The translations under genes were made by a program, and so were the position numbers. 34,221 nucleotides of DNA from positions 1 to 34,221 of the forward strand of contig QHQO01000175.1 of NCBI GenBank assembly GCA_003221195.1. The letters run 5' to 3'. Shown piece by piece: positions 7,810 through 16,494 of the stretch. The DNA comes from Verrucomicrobiota bacterium. Lineage in GTDB: Bacteria; Verrucomicrobiota; Verrucomicrobiia; Chthoniobacterales; UBA10450. Numbering within the stretch: the first letter of the stretch is position 1; each line of letters starts with the position of its first letter. Under the pieces are notes generated by a model. That model did no database searches. It was not told the DNA's origin and saw only the letters and a program-made list of their open reading frames with translations.

Positions 7810-8976
7810 ATGGCTTATCTTGATCAATTTCTCAGCGTAATCGTCAAACACGGCGGCTCCGATCTGCATTTCGCGGAGGGACAGCCACCGAAAATGCGCG
7901 TGCATGGAGACATCATGCCCATTCGCGCCGAGGGGATTTCGCGTGATGAAGCCATTCAGATGATGAGCGAAATTTGCGGAGCACGTAACTGGGAAACCTT
8001 TGAACAACGCGGAGACCTGGATTTTGCCTATGAAATGGATGAAGCCTCTCGGTTCCGCAGTAACTACTTCAAGCAGTCAAACGGTTACGGCGCGACGTTC
8101 CGGCTGATTCCCACCCGGATTGCTACGCTCGAAGACCTGGGCATTCCCGTGGTGGTAAAAGACTTTGCGAATATACGCGGAGGTCTGGTGCTTGTGACCG
8201 GTCCTACCGGCTCCGGTAAGACCACCACGCAAGCTGCGTTGATCGACTACATCAATCGGAACTATGCGAAACATGTCGTGACAATCGAGGAGCCGATCGA
8301 ATTTGTGCATGACAACAAGCGAAGCACCATCACACAGCGCGAAGTGCCAACGGATTCGAGTTCGTTCGCGGCTGGACTAAAAGCCGCGCTGCGCGAAGAC
8401 ACCGACATTGTGCTTGTAGGAGAAATGCGCGACCTGGAAACAGTTTCACTCGCTCTAACCGCAGCTGAGACCGGTCTTCTCGTGTTCGGTACACTGCACA
8501 CTAACAATGCGCGCAAGACGGTGGACCGTATGGTGGACGTTTTTCCCGCGGACCGTCAACCGCAGGCCCGTGCCATGCTCGCGAACTCATTGCGCGGCGT
8601 GGTGGCTCAATTGCTTTTAAAAAGAGCGGATCGACCTGGCCGAATAGCAGTAAACGAAATCCTAATCGCGAACGCCGCGGTCGCGGCAATTATTCGCGAA
8701 GGCTCAACGCAGAAACTCCAGGATGTCATCGTGTCAGGCAGAGCGGAGGGGATGCAGTTCATGGACGACGCCATTTGGGCGCTGCTTGAAAAAGGCATTG
8801 TCTCCCCGCACGAAGCTTTCATGAAAGCGATCGACAAAAGCCGGTTCAGGCCATTTCTGCCTCCAGAGGAAGAAGCGCTAGGCAACGCCGCTGGCTCAGT
8901 TCGGAACGATGAAAGGCGGCTTTCTGGCAATTCCGTGAAACCGATCGGCACTCGCGCGCGCATAGGAATGCGCTGA
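7810..8976 (+). CDS. Type IV pilus retraction ATPase (PilT/PilU family), second copy
   Basis: 388 residues starting MAYLDQFLSVIVKHGGSDLHF, a standard PilT-family opening. Walker A GPTGSGKTTT (131-140), Asp box VTIEEPIEFV, Walker B DTDIVLVGEMRD, His box GLLVFGTLHTNNARKTVDR. The C-terminal part (FMDDAIWALLEKGIVSPHEAFMKAIDKSRF) resembles PilU more than PilT, and a ~45-residue Arg-rich tail follows. Tandem PilT/PilU pairs share retraction; PilU usually needs PilT. No other pilus gene is in the window. Confidence 0.92.
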   Translation: MAYLDQFLSVIVKHGGSDLHFAEGQPPKMRVHGDIMPIRAEGISRDEAIQMMSEICGARNWETFEQRGDLDFAYEMDEASRFRSNYFKQSNGYGATFRLIPTRIATLEDLGIPVVVKDFANIRGGLVLVTGPTGSGKTTTQAALIDYINRNYAKHVVTIEEPIEFVHDNKRSTITQREVPTDSSSFAAGLKAALREDTDIVLVGEMRDLETVSLALTAAETGLLVFGTLHTNNARKTVDRMVDVFPADRQPQARAMLANSLRGVVAQLLLKRADRPGRIAVNEILIANAAVAAIIREGSTQKLQDVIVSGRAEGMQFMDDAIWALLEKGIVSPHEAFMKAIDKSRFRPFLPPEEEALGNAAGSVRNDERRLSGNSVKPIGTRARIGMR

Positions 8977-9000
8977 ACGAGAGGATGCCGAAGGACTTCA

Positions 9001-9027
9001 CCGCGGATCATGCTAATCACGCGGATT
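9001..9027 (+). repeat. Remnant of GCGGAT word repeat
   Basis: Within the 116-bp gap after the second pilT, CCGCGGATCATGCTAATCAC is followed by GCGGATT. This is the 'atccgcgtgattagcgtgatccgcggt' type of word repeat also seen at 10305-10510 (CACGGATAACTC, CCGTGTTATCCGCGTAATCC). A short fragment only. Confidence 0.45.
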
Positions 9028-9092
9028 GAAGCGGCTTTGCAAGGATCATCGGTGCCATCCAGGTAGCTTGTGGTTGAAAGCCTGCTCGCTCT

Positions 9093-10304
9093 TTGATCCT
9101 CATAATCCTCACATTCTTCTCTCTGGTGGCTGCTGGACCAAATGCGCAAGCGGTCGGTCCGGAAGCGCCGGACACGGCCTTAGCCGGAGGCAACACGGCG
9201 GATGGGCAACTCGCCCTTGGGGGCTTAACTACCGGTTTATATAACTCGGCGTTCGGTATCTACTCCCTCCTAAGCAACGGCGCGGCCAACTTCAACACAG
9301 GTGTCGGCGCCGGGACGCTCCTTGCCAACACCGCAGACGAAAATACGGCCACTGGCGCCGGCGCGCTATTTAGCAATACGACAGGCGCCAGCAACACAGC
9401 CACTGGAGCGTTCGCGCTTTTCAGCCACATCAGCGGCAACGGCAACACCGCCTATGGTTGGCACGCGCTCCTTAGCGATGCCACCGGCCAACTTAATACT
9501 GCTGTCGGTTCCGCCGCGCTCGCGACGGAGAACAACGGCTTCAATGGCAGCTTCAACACTGCTGTCGGCGCTGGTGCGCTTTTTAGCAACACCGGCGGTG
9601 ACAACACCGCCATTGGCGCCGGAGCGCTCCAAGACAACGTAGACGGTAGTGACAACACGGGGGTCGGCCTTAATGCACTTCTGAACAACTCCAGTGGCAG
9701 CAACAATGTCGCCTTAGGCCGTAATGCCGGCATCAGCCAAACAACTGGCAGTAACGATATTTATATCGGCACGCTTGTGGACGGCGTGGCTGGCGAAAAC
9801 GACAGCTGTTATATCGGCAGCATTTTTAATCAGCTCTCTTCTAGAGGAACTGCGGTTTTCATTAACGCAAACAATAAGCTCGGTACGATGACTTCCTCAA
9901 AACGCTTCAAGAAAGAGATCAAACCAATGGACAAGGCTAGCAACGCGCTTTTTTCACTTAACCCGGTTACCTTCCGTTACAAGAAGGAGATTGACCCGGC
10001 AGGCATATCGCAGTTCGGGCTCGTGGCTGAAGAGGTGGAAAAGATCGATCCCGACCTCGTGTTACGCGACAAAGAAGGAAAAGCCTATAGCGTGCGCTAC
10101 GACCAGGTGAACGCAATGTTGCTCAATGAATTTCTCAAGGAGCATCGCGCCTTTGTCGAGGAACAGCAGAAAGTCCAGCAACAACAGAAAGAGATTAACG
10201 CCCTTAAGGCAGAACTAAAGGAGCAGCGATCTCTCATCCAAAAAGTGAGCGACCGAATTGAGTTGAGGAGTTCGGCGTCGCAAGTAGTCGCGGAAAATCC
10301 GTAA
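9093..10304 (+). CDS. Secreted YadA-like-head protein with C-terminal S74 chaperone domain
   Basis: 403 residues. A short signal-like start (LIILTFFSLVAAGPNAQA) is followed from ~52 to 215 by about ten imperfect ~20-residue units with the motif (x)NTAxG(x)GAL, as in the left-handed beta-roll heads of trimeric adhesins. The end (~270-350: SSKRFKKEIKPM, FRYKKEIDPAG, FGLVAEEVEKIDPDLV, YDQVNAMLLNEFLKEH) is a peptidase_S74 intramolecular chaperone, then a Gln-rich coiled coil. In phage tail spikes this domain trimerises the fibre and cuts itself off at a Ser. The protein is probably a trimeric surface fibre. Start is uncertain: TTG at 9093 is the first possible one after an in-frame stop at 9075, so the signal peptide may be shortened. 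Confidence 0.8.
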   Translation: MILIILTFFSLVAAGPNAQAVGPEAPDTALAGGNTADGQLALGGLTTGLYNSAFGIYSLLSNGAANFNTGVGAGTLLANTADENTATGAGALFSNTTGASNTATGAFALFSHISGNGNTAYGWHALLSDATGQLNTAVGSAALATENNGFNGSFNTAVGAGALFSNTGGDNTAIGAGALQDNVDGSDNTGVGLNALLNNSSGSNNVALGRNAGISQTTGSNDIYIGTLVDGVAGENDSCYIGSIFNQLSSRGTAVFINANNKLGTMTSSKRFKKEIKPMDKASNALFSLNPVTFRYKKEIDPAGISQFGLVAEEVEKIDPDLVLRDKEGKAYSVRYDQVNAMLLNEFLKEHRAFVEEQQKVQQQQKEINALKAELKEQRSLIQKVSDRIELRSSASQVVAENP

Positions 10305-10510
10305 AGACAGGACTGACCACGGATAACTCGCCTTCGGTCGCCGCGGCGACCTTCGGCGTGGCAAGCACGGATTGCACGGAATAGGAAGGAGAATGCCCAC
10401 GAAATACACCAAATACACGAAAGGGGAAAATGCCGCTCTCAAATTTTCGCGTGTTTAGTGGGTAACAAATTTGTTTTCTGTATATCCGTGTTATCCGCGT
10501 AATCCGTGGT
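10305..10510 (+). repeat. Intergenic repeat of CACGGAT / AAATACAC words
   Basis: The gap between the S74 gene and the convergent dehydrogenase holds GACCACGGATAAC, GCACGGATTGCACGGA, then CGAAATACACCAAATACACG and, in the right part, complementary CGCGTGTTTAG and CCGTGTTATCCGCGTAATCC. A GCCTTCGGTCGCCGCGGCGA-type palindrome is nested at about 10331-10360. The right arm runs 20 nt into the dehydrogenase coding sequence and encodes its last residues. Confidence 0.7.
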
Positions 10511-11507
10511 TGTCTTTTCTCCCGGTGATCAGCACCGCGGTCCCACTTAGTTTGCCCGCGCGAAATCGGTCGAGTGCAGTGTTCGCTTGTTCCAAGGGGA
10601 ACGTTTCGGTTTTTGTTTTAATAGGGACACGTGGCGCGATGGCGAAAAATTCTTCGCCATCGCGGCGGGTAAGGTTTGCTACAGACGTAATGGTCCGTTC
10701 CTCCCAAAGATCGGCATAGGGAAAGGAAGGGATATCGCTCATGTGAATTCCGCCGCAAACGACAATGCCACCTTTGGCGAGTGCTCGCAGCGCCGCAGGC
10801 ACGAGCGGGCCGACCGAAGCGAAGATAATCGCTGCATCGAGTTTCTCCGGCGGCATCTCGTCGGAACCACCGGCCCACCTTGCGCCTAGCGTTTTCACGC
10901 TTTGCTGTGTTTCCATGTCGCCCGGTCGCGTGAACACGAAAAGGTCGCGTCCTTCATAAAGGGCAATCTGCGCGATTAAGTGAGCGGCATTACCAAAGCC
11001 ATACAGGCCGAGCCTCCGTGCATCTCCCGTTTTCCGATAGGAACGATAACCGATCAGCCCCGCACAAAGTAGCGGCGCAACCTCAACATCATCGTAACGG
11101 TCAGGCAAATGAAAACAGAATCGTGCATCGGCGACACCGAATTCCGCATAACCGCCATCGATGGTATAGCCGGTGAAACGCGCTCGATCGCACAGGTTTT
11201 CCCGGTTCGATCGACAGTAAACACATTCGCCATCGGTCCAAGCAAGCCACGGAATTCCGACGCGATCTCCAATCGCGAATGACGAAGGAATGTCCGGGCC
11301 TATCTCTTCGACGTATCCGACAATTTGATGACCTGGGATGAGCGGGAGTTTTGGATCCGGCAGTTCGCCATCGACCACGTGAAGATCAGTCCTGCACACC
11401 GCGCACGTTGCGATTCGCACAAGCAATTGACTCTTGGCCGGTCTTGGTTTCTCTATGTCGCGGAGTTGCAGTGGCTGCCGCGGCTTATCCAGAACCATCG
11501 CGCGCAT
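10491..11507 (-). CDS. Zinc-dependent alcohol dehydrogenase (MDR family)
   Basis: 338 residues. GroES-like domain with catalytic-zinc ligands C38 (CAVCRTDLH), H60 (PGHQIVG) and C148 (APLLCAG), then a Rossmann domain with LYGFGNAAHL in place of the usual GxGxxA loop. In the structural-zinc lobe three of the usual four cysteines are present (C95, C98, C106); the first position is Asp92 (TDGECVYCRSNRENLC). It should oxidise alcohols or reduce aldehydes with NAD(P)(H) in the cytosol; the substrate cannot be read. The C-terminal RKDNHGLRG is encoded by the neighbouring word repeat, so the original stop may have been lost. Confidence 0.88.
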   Translation of the reverse strand: MRAMVLDKPRQPLQLRDIEKPRPAKSQLLVRIATCAVCRTDLHVVDGELPDPKLPLIPGHQIVGYVEEIGPDIPSSFAIGDRVGIPWLAWTDGECVYCRSNRENLCDRARFTGYTIDGGYAEFGVADARFCFHLPDRYDDVEVAPLLCAGLIGYRSYRKTGDARRLGLYGFGNAAHLIAQIALYEGRDLFVFTRPGDMETQQSVKTLGARWAGGSDEMPPEKLDAAIIFASVGPLVPAALRALAKGGIVVCGGIHMSDIPSFPYADLWEERTITSVANLTRRDGEEFFAIAPRVPIKTKTETFPLEQANTALDRFRAGKLSGTAVLITGRKDNHGLRG

Positions 11508-11520
11508 GGGCTTCGCTACT

Positions 11521-11560
11521 TTAAAGCGTTAAAGCGTTGAAAGGTTAAAAAGTTAAACCG
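11521..11560 (+). repeat. Five tandem 8-bp units between adh and the RND gene
   Basis: Five head-to-tail octamers: TTAAAGCG, TTAAAGCG, TTGAAAGG, TTAAAAAG, TTAAACCG. They fill the gap upstream of the dehydrogenase start and downstream of the RND stop. A related TTTCAACG/CTTCAACG run lies at 23199-23226. Confidence 0.8.
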
Positions 11561-11564
11561 TGGG

Positions 11565-14500
11565 TCAATGGACGCCCGCTGGTTCAGGTCGCATCTCTCC
11601 TCTCGCGGGCTCGCCTTCGTGATGAGTGTGCGCGCTGCGCAGAAATGGTACCTTGTCGAGCACGTGCTCCTGGAACCATTCGAGCCAGAGATAGATCACT
11701 GGTGTGACGAACAGTGTGATCAATTGGGAGAAAATCAGACCGCCTACGATTACCAGCCCTAATGGACGGCGCGATGCAGCGTCCTGCCCGAACCCGAGCG
11801 CAATCGGCACTGCACCCATAAGCGCAGCGAGCGTTGTCATCATAATAGGACGAAACCGTTCCATACTGGCTTCGTGAATGGCCGACCGGAGGTCCCAGCC
11901 TTCGTCGATTCGTTGCAACGCAAAATCGACGACCATGATCCCGTTCTTCTTGACGATGCCTAACAACAGGAAAAGTCCGATCACGCTGTAAAGTGAAAGC
12001 ACTGAGTGAAAGAGATACAATGTGGCCAGACCTCCGACTACTGCGGGGACGATCGCAGGAAATAAAACTGTGAACGGATGCACATAGCTTTCATAAAGAA
12101 TTCCCAGAATCACATACATAACAAAGACCGCTGCGAGCAGCAGCATTGGCAGAGACCGGAATAGTTGCTGGAACACTAGCGTTTCGCCCTGGAAGGTGCC
12201 CTGAACGGTTGGGTAATTCGGATGGATTTGGGCGAATGCGTCCTCGATGGCCTTGGTAGCATCGCCGATCGCGACGTTTGGCAACAGGTTGAAGTTAAAC
12301 GTAACGCTGGTGAACTGATTCAAATGATTCACCGCTTGCGGGCCAATAACTTCCTTTGTCGATGTTAGAACACGCATCGGCACCAAATTCGCCATGTTAC
12401 CTGTGGTCGTGGCTATGGTACCGCCTCCCGCGCCGGACGCGCTGAAATTGCCGCTCGTGTTACTGCGAACGTATAGGTCGTCCAAGTCGTTAGGGTGCGC
12501 CCGTTCCTTGTCTTTCACTTCGAGAATGACCTGGTATTGATCGTCCGGTTCCTTGATGAGGTAGACGTAGTTTTGCGAGTAAGCATTGCGCAACAGGCTT
12601 TGGATTGCAGAAGTAGAAACACCGTAGGTTGCGGCACGATCCCGGTTGATGTCGATCTTAAGATTTGGCGTGTCGTGGTAGTAATCAGAGCGGACGCTGG
12701 CGAAACCTTTAAACTGTCGCAGTTTTTCCAGCAGTTGGTCGGCCACGGCATAAACATCCTGGGGCACGATGCCGCTAATCGTGTAAGCGTACTGTCCCTG
12801 CGTCTGGCTCGTGGCGCCCACACTGATCTGCAGCACGGGACTCGGCGTTAACACCGCGGTGATGCCGGGAATGGAGCCGAGCGATTTTTGCAGTCGTAAA
12901 ATGATTTGATCAATGGGCGGGCGCTCACCGCGTGGCTTCAGAAAAAGAAACAACAACCCCTGCGATAATGCGGTGCGCGAGGAAAAACCAGCGAGCGTGA
13001 AAAACTGCCCGACAGCTGGATCCGCTTGGAGTCTCTTATTGACCTCCGCTTGATACGCTCGCATCTGGGCGGGAGATGAGCCTTCCTGCGCGATAAACAC
13101 GCCGCGAATGAAACCGCTATCACCCGGTGGCAATAATGTAAACGGCAAATGCGTGAAGAAGAACCACAGACCAAGAATGCAGACGAGCAAGATCGGCACC
13201 GTGAGCCATGCACGATCGAGGAACCAATCCAGGGCGCGACCGTATGCAGCGATCACGCGTTTGATGAAGTTGTTGGTGTGACGTTCCATCCAGGCGCGTT
13301 TGTGTCCGGCCCTGCGCTCGCCCAAGATGCGCGCACACATCAAGGGCGTGAGCGTCAGCGACACAAGACCCGAGGCAAGAATAGCCACGATGATCGTGAC
13401 GGAGAACTCGCGAAAGATGCGGCCGAGAAGTCCCGGGATGAAAACCAGCGGAATGAAAACAGCAGCCAGCGAAAGGGTCATCGACAAGATGGTGAAAGAA
13501 ATTTCGCCTGCGCTATTAAACGTCGCTTTGAGGATCGACTCACCGTGTTCGGCACGGCGCACCACGTTTTCCAAAAACACAATGGCGTCGTCGACAAGGA
13601 AACCGATGGCCAACGTTAGCGCCATCAACGTGAGATTGTTGATGGAGAAATTAAGCATGTACATTACGGCCACGGTGAGCAGCAATGACATTGGCAATGC
13701 CACAGCTGGAATCAGTGTGTCTGTGGCACGACCGAGGAAAACGTAGATGACCAGCACCACCAGCACGAACGCGATGATGAGGGTCCATTTCACCTCGTCA
13801 GCCGAATTGACGATGGTTTGTGACCGGTCGAACACCGGCGTGAACTTGATCGAGCCCGGTAAGCTCGCCCGCAGCTCCGGGAAGAGCGCTTTCACAGACT
13901 TGGCAACTTCCACTGCGTTTGCGCCCGCCTGCCGCGAAACCGCGAGCACGACTACCGACCCGGGCGGATTAAAGCCGCGCATCCAGAAAAAGCGCGAGAT
14001 GCGTTCGTCCTGCACGCTCTGGCGCACATCAGCGACGTCGCGCAGGTAAACCGGCAAGCCGTTTGGGTTGCGCGCCACGATCAAGTCGCGATAGCCGGCG
14101 GCCTGGTCAATCTGCCCATTGGGCTGCAGCACAAAGGTACGATGCGTGCCGTCGAATTGCCCTGCACCGGAATAGACGGTGCCCGATTTAATCCCGCTGG
14201 CTAGATCATCCATGGTCAAGCCGCGCACAGCCAGCGCAGAGGGGTCGGCCTTGACTCGGATCGCGCCTTGCACGCCATAAATGTTCACCTGTGAGACGCC
14301 GGGCAGGATGTTAATGCGCTGCGCGACAGCGGTAGACGCGTACTTATACAGATCCCAATCCGTCAGCGTGTCTGACATCAGGCCTAACAAGTAAACGGCC
14401 TGGTCGTTTGGGTTCGTTTTCGTGAACGTGGGCGGACTCGGCAAATCGAGTGGCATCGTCGTCGGATCAGCGCCGGGATACGAGCAGCTGACTTGAATGA

Positions 14501-14750
14501 CGGGATAATCGACTGCGGGCAAATCGTTGACAGCGAGCTTTCCAAAAGTCGCCAGGCCGGCAACGATCACGGACAACGTCAGCAACACAGTCATCACCGG
14601 GCGGCGAATAAACGGCCCGGAGAGTCCCGAGCCTTCCACTGGAACTAACTTTGCAGTCGGATCGGGCAATTCCTCGCCGAACGAGGTCGATCTGAACCGA
14701 TGCTTATCCTTTACTTCGCGCTCGCCGTCATGTGGTTCGGCATCGTTCAT
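11565..14750 (-). CDS. RND multidrug efflux permease (MdtB/MdtC-like HAE1) with a PN1 deletion
   Basis: 1061 residues from the ATG at 14750, 1 nt after the adaptor stop; the frame is open 33 codons further but that lies inside the adaptor gene. Twelve-TM RND topology, GPFIRRPVMTVLL start, proton-relay Asp pair in GFLVDDAIVFLENVVRR, and LLGIVKKNGIMVVDFAL with the relay Lys. It pumps drugs or other amphiphiles from periplasm or membrane outward with the HlyD-type adaptor and an outer-membrane channel not seen here. Odd point: at residue ~99 (codon 14454) SYPGADPTTM runs straight into PLDLPSPPTFTKTNPND, whereas relatives have about 60 residues between (the VATPLE...QAAI part of porter subdomain PN1). 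The N-terminus has a ~48-residue hydrophilic extension. Confidence 0.93.
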   Translation of the reverse strand: MNDAEPHDGEREVKDKHRFRSTSFGEELPDPTAKLVPVEGSGLSGPFIRRPVMTVLLTLSVIVAGLATFGKLAVNDLPAVDYPVIQVSCSYPGADPTTMPLDLPSPPTFTKTNPNDQAVYLLGLMSDTLTDWDLYKYASTAVAQRINILPGVSQVNIYGVQGAIRVKADPSALAVRGLTMDDLASGIKSGTVYSGAGQFDGTHRTFVLQPNGQIDQAAGYRDLIVARNPNGLPVYLRDVADVRQSVQDERISRFFWMRGFNPPGSVVVLAVSRQAGANAVEVAKSVKALFPELRASLPGSIKFTPVFDRSQTIVNSADEVKWTLIIAFVLVVLVIYVFLGRATDTLIPAVALPMSLLLTVAVMYMLNFSINNLTLMALTLAIGFLVDDAIVFLENVVRRAEHGESILKATFNSAGEISFTILSMTLSLAAVFIPLVFIPGLLGRIFREFSVTIIVAILASGLVSLTLTPLMCARILGERRAGHKRAWMERHTNNFIKRVIAAYGRALDWFLDRAWLTVPILLVCILGLWFFFTHLPFTLLPPGDSGFIRGVFIAQEGSSPAQMRAYQAEVNKRLQADPAVGQFFTLAGFSSRTALSQGLLFLFLKPRGERPPIDQIILRLQKSLGSIPGITAVLTPSPVLQISVGATSQTQGQYAYTISGIVPQDVYAVADQLLEKLRQFKGFASVRSDYYHDTPNLKIDINRDRAATYGVSTSAIQSLLRNAYSQNYVYLIKEPDDQYQVILEVKDKERAHPNDLDDLYVRSNTSGNFSASGAGGGTIATTTGNMANLVPMRVLTSTKEVIGPQAVNHLNQFTSVTFNFNLLPNVAIGDATKAIEDAFAQIHPNYPTVQGTFQGETLVFQQLFRSLPMLLLAAVFVMYVILGILYESYVHPFTVLFPAIVPAVVGGLATLYLFHSVLSLYSVIGLFLLLGIVKKNGIMVVDFALQRIDEGWDLRSAIHEASMERFRPIMMTTLAALMGAVPIALGFGQDAASRRPLGLVIVGGLIFSQLITLFVTPVIYLWLEWFQEHVLDKVPFLRSAHTHHEGEPARGEMRPEPAGVH

Positions 14751-14751
14751 G

Positions 14752-15954
14752 TCACATCGAGCTTTTCGAAGCAGCCGACTCCTGAGAATTGCCGGGGGTT
14801 TGCGCGACACGAGGTTGGGGCGCGACCTTGGCTCCAGGTGCAAGCGCAAGCTGGCCAGTGACCACCACGGTCTCGCCGGGTTTCACGCCGCTCTCAACCA
14901 CTGTGAGATCGCCTTCCTGACTCTGGCCGGGTTTCACCGGGCGAAGATCGACTGTGTTGTCAGGTTTCACCACGAAAACGAACGGCCCACTCTGGCTAAC
15001 CTGGACGGCCTGCGCCGGGACAAGCGCGGCGTTCTTGAGCATGTCCAAGATAAAACGGACACGCACAAATTCTGAGGGCCACAGAGCGCGGTCAGGATTC
15101 GGCGTAACTCCGCGGGCCTTCACGGTTCCGGAGCCGGGCTGCACTGCGTTGTCAATGAAGTAAAGATCCCCGGTGCGCGGCGTAATTGAACCATCCGCCA
15201 GGTAAGTTTGCACCTTTACGTTTGGCCCGCCGAGATATTTTCGCACGAGCGGAAGATCGTTCTCGGCCACCGTGAAATCGGTATAAATCGGGTCGAGGCC
15301 CTGGATCGTGACTAGCGATGGAATCGAAGGCCCAACCAGGTTGCCAACATCGACATTGCGCAGACCCACTCGTCCGTTAATCGGGGATTTTATGTAGCAC
15401 CAGTCGAGGTTCACCTGGGCAGCTTCCGTCGACGCCTGGGATTTCTGGGCGTTCGCCACAGCCGTGTCGTAGTCCTGCTGCGATATGACTTTTCTCGCGC
15501 GCAGGTCCTCCTGTCGCTTCAGCGTCACTTGATCCAACTCAGCTTGCGCTTTCGCCTGGTCGAGAGCGGCTTGAAACGGGCGCGGGTCAATTGTGAAAAG
15601 CAGATCGCCTTTCTTCACGTCGGAGCCATCCTGGAAATGGCGCCCAATGATTACGCCATTAATCTGCGCCTGCACTTGCACGGTTTCGTAAGCCGCGCAT
15701 GTCCCGATTTCATCGAGGTACAGCGGCACATCTTTTGCGACGACTTTGGCCACGGTCACAGGACGCACCGGGGCCTGGGCCGTTCCTGACGTGCCGATAC
15801 CTTGCTGAAAGCTGCGAAGCAGGACTAAAACAGCTAATACGGCAAAAACCACGTAGGCCCAGCGCGGAATGGAGTGCGCTCCCTTCCGCCGAGGTTTCGC
15901 TACCTTCGGTGCTCTACCCGCGACGCGACGCTCTTCCTCTTGCACGATGTTCAT
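14752..15954 (-). CDS. HlyD/MdtA-type periplasmic adaptor of the RND pump
   Basis: 400 residues. Basic cytosolic start, one transmembrane anchor at ~31-47, biotinyl-lipoyl-like halves (VQVQAQINGVIIGRHFQDGSDVKKGDLLFTID and IKSPINGRVGLRNVDVGN) around a coiled coil (LDQAKAQAELDQVTLKRQEDLR...), then beta-barrel and membrane-proximal domains (GSGTVKARGVTPNPDRALWPSEFVRVRF). It bridges the RND permease to an outer-membrane factor. The gene starts inside the regulator gene (41-nt overlap) and ends 1 nt before the permease, so the three genes form one operon. Confidence 0.93.
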   Translation of the reverse strand: MNIVQEEERRVAGRAPKVAKPRRKGAHSIPRWAYVVFAVLAVLVLLRSFQQGIGTSGTAQAPVRPVTVAKVVAKDVPLYLDEIGTCAAYETVQVQAQINGVIIGRHFQDGSDVKKGDLLFTIDPRPFQAALDQAKAQAELDQVTLKRQEDLRARKVISQQDYDTAVANAQKSQASTEAAQVNLDWCYIKSPINGRVGLRNVDVGNLVGPSIPSLVTIQGLDPIYTDFTVAENDLPLVRKYLGGPNVKVQTYLADGSITPRTGDLYFIDNAVQPGSGTVKARGVTPNPDRALWPSEFVRVRFILDMLKNAALVPAQAVQVSQSGPFVFVVKPDNTVDLRPVKPGQSQEGDLTVVESGVKPGETVVVTGQLALAPGAKVAPQPRVAQTPGNSQESAASKSSM

Positions 15955-16435
15955 TTTTTACCCTGGTCGCCATGGTGGACCGCAATTTCGCCATCGCACC
16001 ATTTCCATTTTTCTTCTCCGCTTTTTCGTGAATCCGCGTGAGCACGCGCACGCAAGCACGCAAGTCTGCCGGCGAAATATTTTCCAGTAATTCGTGACGA
16101 AGTTCTTCCGCGGCCGCGTTGATCTGGGAGATCACATTCTGCGCCCGGCGGCCGAGCAACACCATCTTGCAGCGGCGATCATGCGGCGAGGTTCTCCGGA
16201 TAATCCAGTCCTCGTTCTCCAGCCGGTGCAACAGCGTCACCAATGACGGCTCTTCTATGCCCAATCGCTCTGCGATCTCGGCCTGTGTAAGCGAGTCTCC
16301 CGCCAGTGAGAGATGCAGCAGGGTGCGCCATTTAGCCTGGCTCAAACCCATTGGCTTGAGTCGTTCGTCCAACTTCAGTCGCCAAGCACGAGCAGTCCCG
16401 TGAAGCAGCGGCCCAAATGTTTCGCCCTCGGACAT
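15914..16435 (-). CDS. MarR-family transcriptional regulator of the efflux operon
   Basis: 173 residues. Winged helix-turn-helix with LTQAEIAERLGIEEPSLVTLLHRLE (recognition helix) and the wing RRTSPHDRRCKMVLL typical of MarR/SlyA, followed by a dimerisation helix. The C-terminus is a basic, probably disordered tail (KNEHRARGRASRRG) read through the start of the adaptor gene. First gene of the operon, 12 nt downstream of a perfect palindrome; the simplest model is autorepression relieved by a pump substrate (inference). Confidence 0.92.
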   Translation of the reverse strand: MSEGETFGPLLHGTARAWRLKLDERLKPMGLSQAKWRTLLHLSLAGDSLTQAEIAERLGIEEPSLVTLLHRLENEDWIIRRTSPHDRRCKMVLLGRRAQNVISQINAAAEELRHELLENISPADLRACVRVLTRIHEKAEKKNGNGAMAKLRSTMATRVKNEHRARGRASRRG

Positions 16436-16447
16436 GTAACGCAGTTA

Positions 16448-16471
16448 AATTGGTTAGCATGCTAACCAATT
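16448..16471. promoter_or_regulatory. 24-bp perfect palindrome, probable MarR operator
   Basis: AATTGGTTAGCA is followed immediately by its exact inverse complement, giving a 24-bp palindrome without a spacer. It ends 12 nt before the regulator ATG on the - strand. A consensus -35 hexamer TTGACA on the - strand (16491-16486) is placed so that the -10 region (~16468-16463) would lie inside the palindrome. Size, symmetry and place fit a MarR dimer operator that blocks RNA polymerase. Confidence 0.8.
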
Positions 16472-16494
16472 CCAATCTGCCAGCCTGTCAACGT

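Noticed and set aside
9240-9740. CRISPR-like periodic repeats
   Set aside because: The periodicity comes from ~20-residue protein repeats in an open frame; units are imperfect and without constant spacers.
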